Shown piece by piece: positions 21,056-28,208 of a stretch of DNA of 35,301 nucleotides (position 1 is the stretch's first letter; each line of letters starts with the position of its first letter). Source of the stretch: a virus; IMG/VR virus record IMGVR_UViG_3300015360_000112, positions 1 through 35,301 of that record; one strand, given 5' to 3'. The notes below the pieces were generated by a model that saw only the letters and a list, made by a program, of their open reading frames with translations, made no database searches and was not told where the DNA came from. Both the position numbers and the translations under genes were made by a program.

Positions 21056-21111
21056 AAAAAGCACAAAACGTAGTGTCTTGTGCCTCTGGTTCTCAGTCAG
21101 CGTATTTAGTT
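21056..21111 (-). terminator. Conserved leader RNA element, copy B (inside late operon)
   Basis: Minus strand: AACTAAATA, CG-GCTGA-like core (ACGCTGA), a 3-bp hairpin CTG/CAG with loop AGAAC, A, then the terminator stem GGCACAAGAC/GTTTTGTGCT (about 10-11 bp with G-U pairs, loop ACTAC) and five T. It begins within the stop codon of the 143-residue gene. No promoter is visible upstream, so this copy sits inside the late operon between the sugar cassette and the tail genes. Read-through must be regulated or partial, since tail genes lie downstream. Confidence 0.72.
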
Positions 21112-21537
21112 AAAGCTCGCTTTCAATTCGTTTAGTTTGTTGAGTTTCTGTATTACTTGTATGTATTCTGATAATTTCTTGAGTCTTTTGTAGGGGTCTA
21201 GTTTTTCTGTTTTTACTTCCCCTTCCAGTTCTGCGAGTATGCTTTGCCATTTGGCTGGTGTACTTTCGTCTCCGATCTGCTCTTTAATATACTTATCTAG
21301 TATCCCGAAGTATCCTTTTAGTGGAAATTCATTGGCTATTTCTTTAATACCGAGTAGCTCTAAGCCATATTTTCCGTTTGCAATCTCCCAGTCCTCTAGG
21401 GCATTTTTCTTTTTAATCTCCTCTGGTTTGTTTTCTATATCCGTTACAATCAATCCCTCTGTTTCTCTCGGCTTGTCTGGGATTATTTCTATCTCTACTT
21501 CTTCTACTTTTTCTCGAAAGACTGTATCGTTTGACAT
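21106..21537 (-). CDS. Hypothetical protein, 143 aa
   Basis: Starts MSNDTVFREKVEEVEIEIIP, with a disordered acidic first 45 residues, then helices (ALEDWEIANGKYGLELLGIK, PYKRLKKLSEYIQVIQKLNK). It is the last gene of the capsid/sugar block; its stop codon is part of element B. It overlaps the aminotransferase end by 34 nt. Perhaps a structural or assembly protein; no family recognised. Confidence 0.68.
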   Translation of the reverse strand: MSNDTVFREKVEEVEIEIIPDKPRETEGLIVTDIENKPEEIKKKNALEDWEIANGKYGLELLGIKEIANEFPLKGYFGILDKYIKEQIGDESTPAKWQSILAELEGEVKTEKLDPYKRLKKLSEYIQVIQKLNKLNELKASFN

Positions 21538-22508
21538 ATCTTTTTGACATCTTCTAGGGACATATCAGTCCAGGTTGGCAAGTAAAGTATTCTTTTTGAC
21601 CATTTGTAAGCGTTGAGGTTTTCGTATTCTCCGAGGTACATGGGCTGCATTGACATTGGCTTAAATCCGTACCGCGTCTCTATTCCGTTTTTGCTTAGAT
21701 AAGCCTTTAATTCCTCCTGGTGGTCTGTTTGTATGTCATACATCCATAGCACGTCTCTAGGTGGCATTTTTAGGCTCGTGGGAAGGTTCTCGTCGTACCA
21801 TTTTTCTATTTGTTTTCGTTTACTGAGTATCTCGTCTATCCGTTCCACTTGTGCCACTCCGATAGCTGCTTGAATGTTTGTGAGTCGGAAGTTGTGTCCT
21901 ACTTTTGGATGAATCATGGTGCGATCTTTGTCGAAGTACATATTGGCGTACAGTCGCATTTCATCTGCCCATTCTTTGTTATTCGTCAGGCACATTCCTC
22001 CCTCCCCGGTAGTCAATATCTTGTTCCCGTAGAATGAGTAGCAAGCTATGTCTCCTGTTGGAGTTACTCCGTGTGCTTCTGCCATGTCTTCAATTACTGG
22101 TACTCCAAACTCTGGTATTACGAGACTTCTTCCGTATATAGGAACTGATATAATCGCTTTCGTTTTTTCTGTTGTCCGTATCTTAGTAATGTCCATGAGT
22201 AGGTCGTCTCCGCAGTCTACAAACACCGGCGTTGCTCCTGTATACGTTACTGCCCAGGCGGTAGCTATCATGGTGTACTCAGGCACTATTACTTCGTCCC
22301 CAGGCCCTATTCCTAAAGCCTTGAGAGCTAGGTAAATGGCGTTGGTTCCAGAGTTACAGGCCACTCCGTGTTTCATGAAGTTGTATTCTGCCCACTCTTC
22401 TTCAAATTGGTTGATAAAATGTCCTACTCCTATATCACTCTTTGTCAGAGCGTCATAAACGTATTCCTTTTCTCGGTCTGTGATTGAGGGTTTAGATAAG
22501 GGGATCAT
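21504..22508 (-). CDS. PLP-dependent sugar aminotransferase (PerA/DegT family)
   Basis: A 334-residue DegT/DnrJ/EryC1 aminotransferase that puts an amino group on a 4-keto sugar nucleotide using glutamate. The PLP lysine is K163 in SFYGNKILTTGEGG, the form typical of GDP-perosamine synthases; NSGTNAIYLAL (52-62) binds phosphate and VIEDMAEAHG (138-147) holds the cofactor Asp. The start at 22508 (MIPLSKPSITDREK) matches the family; upstream codons to 22601 overlap the cupin gene. With the GDP-mannose dehydratase two genes upstream it would yield a GDP-4-amino-4,6-dideoxy sugar. Slightly short at the C-terminus for the family. Confidence 0.88.
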   Translation of the reverse strand: MIPLSKPSITDREKEYVYDALTKSDIGVGHFINQFEEEWAEYNFMKHGVACNSGTNAIYLALKALGIGPGDEVIVPEYTMIATAWAVTYTGATPVFVDCGDDLLMDITKIRTTEKTKAIISVPIYGRSLVIPEFGVPVIEDMAEAHGVTPTGDIACYSFYGNKILTTGEGGMCLTNNKEWADEMRLYANMYFDKDRTMIHPKVGHNFRLTNIQAAIGVAQVERIDEILSKRKQIEKWYDENLPTSLKMPPRDVLWMYDIQTDHQEELKAYLSKNGIETRYGFKPMSMQPMYLGEYENLNAYKWSKRILYLPTWTDMSLEDVKKICQTIQSFEKK

Positions 22509-22848
22509 CGAGTTTGAATGTATCAAGTGAATAATTTTTACCTGTTCTCTTCCCGTAACATATAGACACCATTTCAGAATCTTCGAGTGCCTTATAAGCA
22601 TGAGGTGTTTTTGGTAAGTGCGTGATCATTTCTCCTGGCCCCACTTCAACGGTCTTATTTCCACACTTACAAATGAGTTTTCCTGAAAGAATGAGGTCAT
22701 ATTGTGCGGTTTCATTGTGATAATGATTCCCCCGTACAGCACCTTTTGCGAAGGTAATGTAAGTGGTGGAAGAGCTATCAGTTACGAGAACGTCTACAAT
22801 GTTTCCTCTTTCGTCTTTAAACTTTCCTTCGAGTTCTAAGTGCCTCAT
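22492..22848 (-). CDS. Cupin protein, probable sugar-nucleotide isomerase/epimerase
   Basis: A 118-residue single-domain cupin. Motif 1 is RGNHYHNETAQYDLILSG (H42, H44) and motif 2 includes PGEMITHLPKTPHAY (H83). Small cupins of this kind in polysaccharide clusters act as 3,4-ketoisomerases or 3,5-epimerases on 4-keto sugars. It overlaps the C-methyltransferase gene by 4 nt and the aminotransferase by 17 nt, so it belongs to the same pathway. The exact reaction cannot be read from sequence. Confidence 0.78.
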   Translation of the reverse strand: MRHLELEGKFKDERGNIVDVLVTDSSSTTYITFAKGAVRGNHYHNETAQYDLILSGKLICKCGNKTVEVGPGEMITHLPKTPHAYKALEDSEMVSICYGKRTGKNYSLDTFKLDDPLI

Positions 22849-24026
22849 AAGATTTCTACTCTAGGAAGAGCAACAATCCATTTTCCCTTGAAGTCAGGGT
22901 TGTTGTTGATAATCTCAAACTTGAAATTCCAAGCCAGTAACAAAGCATAATCCGGCTGCTTCTCGATTAGTGTTTCGTCAGACAGCACTTCAATGAATGT
23001 TCCGGGCGTAAATCTACCTTGCTTGAGTTTGCTCTTATCCGTGGCGAATGAGATATACTTTCCAATCCCTGTGTAATTCAGAAAGGTATTGCCTTTCGCT
23101 GGAGTTGAGACTATTGCTATAGTCTTTCCTTCTGAATGGAGGTTTTGGACAAGTTCACTTATCTGGTCACGGTTATGTTCTACTAACTCTGCGAAGCATA
23201 TTAACGTAGCGAGAGTCCAGTTTTCTGAGGCGAGCATGACGTGTACTGCTGTAGTTACTTCTCGCTGTCCTTTACGGGCAACATACACTCGGAATACTCC
23301 TCCGTGTAATTCGTGAGTCTCTACGTCGAACACTTCCATTCCATTCATTTCCATGAACTTTGCTACTGGCTTCAGTGAGAGGTATGAAAGATGTTGATGA
23401 TACACAGTGTCGTACTCTAAGCCTTTTAAGAATTCTCCAAAGTAAGGAGATTCAAAGACGAATACTCCCTCATCCGTCAAGATGCCCACAATGTCTTTCA
23501 TAAACTTTTTCAAGTCATGGACGTGAGCAAAGACATTTGTTCCGATTACAAGGTCTGCTTTAAAGTCATACCCTGACTCTCCGAAGAACTCTTGTTTAGT
23601 AGGAACTCCTCGATCTATAGCAATCTGAGTAGCTTCTGGTGTTGGGTCAATCCCTAAGACTTCATGTCCGAGTGATTGAAATTTGGTAAGGAGCGTCCCG
23701 TCGTTAGACCCTATATCTACAACGAGAGAGTTCTTTTTTAATCCGACCTTTTCAGATACGGTTTCTGCGAACTCAGTCCAATGGGCATTTGCTGTCTTGG
23801 TAATTGAAGATTCGTAGAGATAATCATTCAAGTAGAGTTCTTCCTTAGCGACAATGTATGTCAACTGATTGAGGCCACAATCTTGGCACTCTGATACCCC
23901 TAACGGGTATGTCATTTCTGCTTCTTCTTTACTTTTGTGGAACTGGTCTGAATGGGGTTGGTGTCCTAAATCTAACCACTGCTTCAAATCTTTACTTCCA
24001 CACATCCTACAGGTTTTTGCTTTCAT
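22845..24026 (-). CDS. Sugar-nucleotide C-methyltransferase
   Basis: A 393-residue enzyme of the three-domain sugar C-methyltransferase family (TylC3/NovU-like). The N-terminal zinc domain has CRMC (6-9) and CQDC (47-50) with LDLGHQPHSD; the SAM domain has VVDIGSNDG (102-110); the YHQHLSYLS stretch corresponds to the usual YHEHLSYYS with Gln for Glu; the C-terminal domain has the PAKGNTFLNY motif. It adds a methyl group to a carbon next to the 4-keto group. The E-to-Q change deserves attention since that residue is near the active site. It overlaps both neighbours by 4 nt. Confidence 0.85.
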   Translation of the reverse strand: MKAKTCRMCGSKDLKQWLDLGHQPHSDQFHKSKEEAEMTYPLGVSECQDCGLNQLTYIVAKEELYLNDYLYESSITKTANAHWTEFAETVSEKVGLKKNSLVVDIGSNDGTLLTKFQSLGHEVLGIDPTPEATQIAIDRGVPTKQEFFGESGYDFKADLVIGTNVFAHVHDLKKFMKDIVGILTDEGVFVFESPYFGEFLKGLEYDTVYHQHLSYLSLKPVAKFMEMNGMEVFDVETHELHGGVFRVYVARKGQREVTTAVHVMLASENWTLATLICFAELVEHNRDQISELVQNLHSEGKTIAIVSTPAKGNTFLNYTGIGKYISFATDKSKLKQGRFTPGTFIEVLSDETLIEKQPDYALLLAWNFKFEIINNNPDFKGKWIVALPRVEIL

Positions 24027-24946
24027 AGTTTTGTAGAGTTACGTTCTTGGTACATTATCTTTGCGAGTTCCTTTGCTTTTACTTTTGGAACCCAACCTAA
24101 CTTGTCTTGAGCTTTCTTTGGCTTCCCGTGTAGCGTGGGCACGTCTACAGGTCTTAGGTAATCCTTGTCTTGTATGATTTTTATTTCGTGTCCTGCTTCT
24201 TCTGCCACCCAATCTACGAACTGCTTAATGCTGTTAGTTTCCCCTGTAGCTACTATGTAATCATCAGGTTCATCTTGTTGGAGCATGAGCCAGGCCATTT
24301 CCATGAACTCTGGTGCATAACCCCAATCTCTTTTAGCATCTGTGTTCCCTAAATGCACTTCTCCTTTGTCAGCTTCTTGGACTATCTTTTGCGTGACGAA
24401 GTTTACTCCCCGTCTCGGACTCTCATGGTTGAAGAGAATCCCGTTACAGATAAACATTCCATAGGCATCGCGGTAATTCTTGGCTAACTGATACCCATAG
24501 AGCTTAGCTGTCCCGTATGGACTGACTGGATTGAATGGCGTGTCCTCTGTTTGAGGGGCTTCTAATCCGTCATAGAGTTCTGAGGTGCTTGCCTGGTATA
24601 TCTTTGGACTTATTCCGAGTACCCTGATTGCCTCTAAGAGGTTTAGTACTCCGATGCCAGTTGTCTGAGCTGTGTAGAGTGGTGTTTCCCAACTTACTTG
24701 CACATGGCTTTGGGCCGCTAGGTTGTAGACTTCATCAGGCTGTGAGGCTTTTAATGCCCACATGAGACTGAAAGGATCAGTCATATCGCCATAGTGGAGC
24801 TTTATGTCTAGCCCTTCTATGCGTTGTCTGTTAAAAGTGCTACTTCTTCGAATCAACCCGTGTACTTCATAGCCTTTTTCCAGTAAGATTTCAGCCAGGT
24901 AGCTTCCGTCTTGACCTGTGACTCCAGTGATTAGTGCTTTTTTCAT
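24023..24946 (-). CDS. gmd: GDP-mannose 4,6-dehydratase
   Basis: A 307-residue short-chain dehydrogenase-type enzyme making GDP-4-keto-6-deoxymannose. The NAD(P) motif TGVTGQDG is at 7-14; NLAAQSHV, the STSELYDG segment and YGTAKLYGYQL provide the Ser/Glu and YxxxK catalytic set; NHESPRRG..FVTQKI is family-typical (usually FVTRKI). The 24946 start gives the normal N-terminus MKKALITG and overlaps the upstream stop (ATGA). It is the first committed step of the pathway in this cassette and needs only host GDP-mannose. Confidence 0.92.
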   Translation of the reverse strand: MKKALITGVTGQDGSYLAEILLEKGYEVHGLIRRSSTFNRQRIEGLDIKLHYGDMTDPFSLMWALKASQPDEVYNLAAQSHVQVSWETPLYTAQTTGIGVLNLLEAIRVLGISPKIYQASTSELYDGLEAPQTEDTPFNPVSPYGTAKLYGYQLAKNYRDAYGMFICNGILFNHESPRRGVNFVTQKIVQEADKGEVHLGNTDAKRDWGYAPEFMEMAWLMLQQDEPDDYIVATGETNSIKQFVDWVAEEAGHEIKIIQDKDYLRPVDVPTLHGKPKKAQDKLGWVPKVKAKELAKIMYQERNSTKL

Positions 24947-25758
24947 AGAGTTTCCCATATTACTAAGTGATTTTTAACGTAATTTTCCCATGTCCAGTTT
25001 TCTGCTGGATTTAATGAAAGTTCCTTAAATATCTTATTCAATTCATTTTGGGTATCGAAGGGATGTGTAATCTCAAGCTCCTTGTGGAATCCTACTAACG
25101 GGGCAATGGTACGAACACCTGCTTGGGTTGCGTCTAATACAGATATAGCTCCCTCATCTTTACCGAAGTAGAGAAGATAGTCAGCCGAGTTGAGTATTGA
25201 CTGCCCTGTTTCTGGAGAGTAGTGCATCTGGTACATGATTCTGTGACCAGCTTTACTTACTTTTTCGACTATAGGCTCCCAACCTTCCCCAACGATATTC
25301 CAAACAAACTTTTCAGGGTCTATTGTTTTTAGTAGTGCCTTAAACATTTCCTCACGTTTCCTTCCGTCTGGGTAGAGTTGAGTAAGGATTGCAATTATTC
25401 GAGGTCTTCGTACTACATTCGTTGCCGGGTTTACTACAGAAAGGTTTTTAATACCCTCCTTTTCGAGCTGTTCTTTGGTTTCCTCAGACATACAGATTCC
25501 ATGCGCTTCCTTTGCTACCTGTTTCATCTTCTCGATTTTCTCAGGAGTATCAATGTGCGTAACCATAGTGGTATTCTTTCCACTATGTGACTGGTATGAC
25601 TGGTAGTTGATATGGTGGTTGATGTCTGCCGCTTCTGGTTTCTCAGAAATAGTTACGTCGTGACCAAGTCGAATCAAGTTGTTTACCATTTGGTCAGCAT
25701 ATTTCGTCAGAATTCCTGATTTGATACCGATTTCGTAATTTACAATGTGGATTTTCAT
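24943..25758 (-). CDS. Glycosyltransferase, GT4-like, 271 aa
   Basis: Starts MKIHIVNYEIGIKSGILTKY, a GT-B fold N-terminus with LIRLGHDVTI and MVTHIDTP strands; the C-terminal half has WNIVGEGWEP, LLYFGKDEGAISVLDATQAG, where E in the DEGA region occupies the E-x7-E position of GT4 enzymes. It is short, near the lower limit for a complete GT-B. It probably transfers a sugar made by the cassette. Coupled to both neighbours by 4-nt overlaps. Confidence 0.78.
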   Translation of the reverse strand: MKIHIVNYEIGIKSGILTKYADQMVNNLIRLGHDVTISEKPEAADINHHINYQSYQSHSGKNTTMVTHIDTPEKIEKMKQVAKEAHGICMSEETKEQLEKEGIKNLSVVNPATNVVRRPRIIAILTQLYPDGRKREEMFKALLKTIDPEKFVWNIVGEGWEPIVEKVSKAGHRIMYQMHYSPETGQSILNSADYLLYFGKDEGAISVLDATQAGVRTIAPLVGFHKELEITHPFDTQNELNKIFKELSLNPAENWTWENYVKNHLVIWETL

Positions 25759-27569
25759 ATTTTTGTATGCCTATTCCAATCAAAGTAACGGTTTCCTGGG
25801 TGTCTGTCAGTTTTATCTTCTGCGACTGATCCGGGGATAATTCCCCACTTCTCATCCTGCATTGCTACAGGAAAAGAGACTTGATCGCGTTCTGAATGCC
25901 GACATATCTCTGCCCACCAGCGCTCAAACGCAAGATTTGCTTGTTCAGTGTTTCTTCTTACGAAAGCTGTGAGTTCACAAAGTCCATTATGGTAGGGATA
26001 TTCATTCCGCGCGTATTGTTTTGTCTGCTCTGCAAGTTGCCGGATGTCTCCTTTTCCTAATTGCACACAAGCATCTGCCTCCTGATACACGCAATCTCTT
26101 CCCGGATGCCTAAAGAATGCAAAATCTTTCTCTCCTAAGAGCTTTACTAGCTCGTGAGGGTCGCATTTCAGGTCCATGTTACCGTCCATCCACACAATGT
26201 ATTCGTGGTCGATGTACTTGTGACTCAAAACTTTATGAATCTTTGCATTCATGACCGGTTTCTTGAACTTCTGGCACACCGGATACGTTTTCCATGCACT
26301 AGACTTAGTCTTTTCATCGACGAATGCAATGTACTCCACTCCCTCGTACTCTTTTTGGTCTCTTAGCTTGTCTTTCCCTCCGTCAATGGCTGTTATTACA
26401 GCAATTTCCTTCCGTTCAGAGATTTTTTTCAAGAGTTTTTCGTACTTAGGGATTTGATCCTTTACATGGAAGTCTTTTAGAGTAGCTTTTTTAGCTGCTT
26501 GTCCAATTTCCTTCCGTAATTCAGGGTTTTCGATAAGTTTTCCAATGTTTTCCATCCAATCAGACCGACTTTTAGCGAGGAACCCTGTTTTACCATGGTC
26601 CACGCTTTCTTTATATGGTCCGACATTCGAAAGTACCATTGGGATTTCTAACATAGCGTGTTCCATCCACTTGATATTTGATTTGCAGCGGTTAAACTGC
26701 GTATCTTCCAGTGGGGCTATGGCTATGTCTAGTCCTAATGAGGCGAGAAACTCTGGAAAATCCTGATATCCGCTTGTCCCTATGTGATGAGTGAAGTGTG
26801 GCAATATCTTTTCGATATTAACCTTTACGTTAGAGAGTTCAATAAGGCGCTGTAATGTAGCCGCGTTAATCATCTCTTCTGTAGGGTTATCGACGTCCAT
26901 GATTTTCATGTGAATCATTCCTGCGAAGTGTATGTGCACGTTTGGATAACGTGATACTAAATCCTCAAGAATAGGCATGACAATCTTTAGGTCAGCAATG
27001 TGTGAAGCAGAAGCTATCCATCCGATATGAATCTTCCCGTCATCTTTCAGTTGATTTGTGAACTTCCAGATTTCAGGGTCAATGGCGTTCGGAATCACTG
27101 TGACGTATGGGTTATCTTTCTCAATAACCTTCTTGATGTCTTCAGTAGAAACCACAATGTGGTCTGCCATCTCTATCATCTTCTTGACCTGTGGCATTTT
27201 TTCCTTTAGCTTCAGGTATTCCGGGTGGTCTTTCGAAAAGGTATAGGGATCGTCGTCTAAGTCGAGAACGTATTTACAGTCCATAAACTCCTTTGCTACT
27301 CCAATGTGGAGATCAATCCCTTCGTTGTCAGTCATCTTCATGAACCAAATCTTGCCATTTTTAGCAAAATCAATAGCCCACTCTGGCGAAAGAGTAACTT
27401 CCCGAAGCTGGCTAATAATCTTCGCCCCTAACTTTTCTAAGGGGTTAATGATTCTATACCAACTAACAGCACCGTATTGTCCTTCTGCGCGTTCTCGGAA
27501 CGTGTCAGTACAGACACCTACAACACTATAGGGGTTTTTTGAATGGTTTCCAGGGGAAATCTTTTTCAT
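25755..27569 (-). CDS. Two-domain glycosyltransferase: GT4 plus DUF616/TOD1-MUCI70-like
   Basis: A 604-residue protein. Residues about 14-390 form a GT-B/GT4 domain (YRIINPLEKLGAK, VVSTEDIKKVIEKDNPYVTV then IPNA, HIGWIASASHIADL, later EHAMLEIPMVLSNVGPYKES). Residues about 395-604 match the DUF616 (TOD1/MUCI70) glycosyltransferase-like domain: EYIVWMDGNMDLK, FRHPGRDCVYQEADACVQLG, then RDQVSFPVAM and HPGNRY. The fusion could build a two-sugar unit. The start at 27569 (MKKISPG) overlaps the upstream gene by 44 nt; the frame is open to 27668. Confidence 0.82.
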   Translation of the reverse strand: MKKISPGNHSKNPYSVVGVCTDTFRERAEGQYGAVSWYRIINPLEKLGAKIISQLREVTLSPEWAIDFAKNGKIWFMKMTDNEGIDLHIGVAKEFMDCKYVLDLDDDPYTFSKDHPEYLKLKEKMPQVKKMIEMADHIVVSTEDIKKVIEKDNPYVTVIPNAIDPEIWKFTNQLKDDGKIHIGWIASASHIADLKIVMPILEDLVSRYPNVHIHFAGMIHMKIMDVDNPTEEMINAATLQRLIELSNVKVNIEKILPHFTHHIGTSGYQDFPEFLASLGLDIAIAPLEDTQFNRCKSNIKWMEHAMLEIPMVLSNVGPYKESVDHGKTGFLAKSRSDWMENIGKLIENPELRKEIGQAAKKATLKDFHVKDQIPKYEKLLKKISERKEIAVITAIDGGKDKLRDQKEYEGVEYIAFVDEKTKSSAWKTYPVCQKFKKPVMNAKIHKVLSHKYIDHEYIVWMDGNMDLKCDPHELVKLLGEKDFAFFRHPGRDCVYQEADACVQLGKGDIRQLAEQTKQYARNEYPYHNGLCELTAFVRRNTEQANLAFERWWAEICRHSERDQVSFPVAMQDEKWGIIPGSVAEDKTDRHPGNRYFDWNRHTKI

Positions 27570-27837
27570 ATTTTTCGATATAGGGTGTGCGCTTAACAAT
27601 GAAGTTCCAGTTCTTGAGTTGGTGTTCAGTCTCAAAGTAATGAGGCATAACATGTCCGAGCCAATCACGATAATAAGGGTTTGGTTCCGAGTATATTTTC
27701 TTTGGAACCGTCATTAGATGTTGGTTTCGAAACTGTACAGAAAGAATGTCGTTTGTGAATGGCACTTTTCTGATACGAAAACTAAACTTCTTTACTAACC
27801 GCTCCAACCGATGATTATGGCGACTAGAGTTTGGCAT
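27526..27837 (-). CDS. Hypothetical protein, 103 aa
   Basis: Starts MPNSSRHNHRLERLVKKFSF, basic and rich in aromatic residues (NPYYRDWLGHVMPHYFETEH, NWNFIVKRTPY). The start overlaps the GroES-like gene's end by 14 nt. It lies between a chaperonin-like gene and glycosyltransferases, so it could belong to either function. No family recognised. Confidence 0.62.
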   Translation of the reverse strand: MPNSSRHNHRLERLVKKFSFRIRKVPFTNDILSVQFRNQHLMTVPKKIYSEPNPYYRDWLGHVMPHYFETEHQLKNWNFIVKRTPYIEKYEKDFPWKPFKKPL

Positions 27838-28105
27838 ACACGTCTTCAGCATCAACACACAAAACCTTAGCCTTTTTGCTAGACTTCACTTCAATCTCTA
27901 CGCATCCGTATGGGTTGTAATATACTTTGTCTCCTTTTTTTAGAGAGTATTCTTGCCCGTTACCTGATGTCAGACTGTTGGTGTCCATGAACACAGAACC
28001 TTCGCGAGAAATGTCTTCCATTTCCTTTGTGGTCCCGTCTGGCTGTTCGATTTTCCGTTTGATTATACTTACTTGTAAAAGAACACGATTTCCTAATGCT
28101 TTCAT
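27824..28105 (-). CDS. GroES-like co-chaperonin
   Basis: A 93-residue protein with the layout of Cpn10: an opening MKALGNRVLLQV (compare LGDRVLV in GroES), a flexible segment where the mobile loop would be (QPDGTTKEMEDISREG), and the closing LKKGDKVYYNPYGCVEIEV.. and VLCVDAEDVYAKL, matching VGDKV...YGG.EV...L...DILAV. It lies directly after the major capsid gene, as expected for a phage co-chaperonin (T4 gp31 role) that helps host GroEL fold the capsid protein. No roof-hairpin motif is clear, so this is fold-level similarity. Confidence 0.72.
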   Translation of the reverse strand: MKALGNRVLLQVSIIKRKIEQPDGTTKEMEDISREGSVFMDTNSLTSGNGQEYSLKKGDKVYYNPYGCVEIEVKSSKKAKVLCVDAEDVYAKL

Positions 28106-28144
28106 AGAGTTATATAGAGTTAAGTAGAGTTAAGTAGAGTTAAT
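28106..28144. repeat. Four 10-bp direct repeats before the GroES-like start
   Basis: On the minus strand TTAACTCTAC occurs twice exactly and twice with small changes, ending in AACTCT directly against the ATG at 28105. AACTCTATG also precedes the dehydratase start at 24946, and AACTCTAC occurs before the starts at 29905 and 24026. It could be a reiterated translation enhancer or a binding site. Confidence 0.55.
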
Positions 28145-28150
28145 TATGGA

Positions 28151-28205
28151 GGTTGCTTGCTCCCCTATAGGGTTCCGCAGGGAACCTTGGACCCTATAAG
28201 CAACC
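28151..28205 (-). other. Large hairpin 3' of the major capsid gene
   Basis: An 8-bp perfect outer stem GGTTGCTT/AAGCAACC, an apical GGTTCC/GGAACC stem with a GCAG loop, and between them TATAGGGT/ACCCTATA as an alternative pairing. It lies 3 nt after the capsid stop. There is no T-run, so it is more likely a 3' stabiliser or processing site that keeps capsid mRNA abundant than a terminator. Confidence 0.55.
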
Positions 28206-28208
28206 GAA

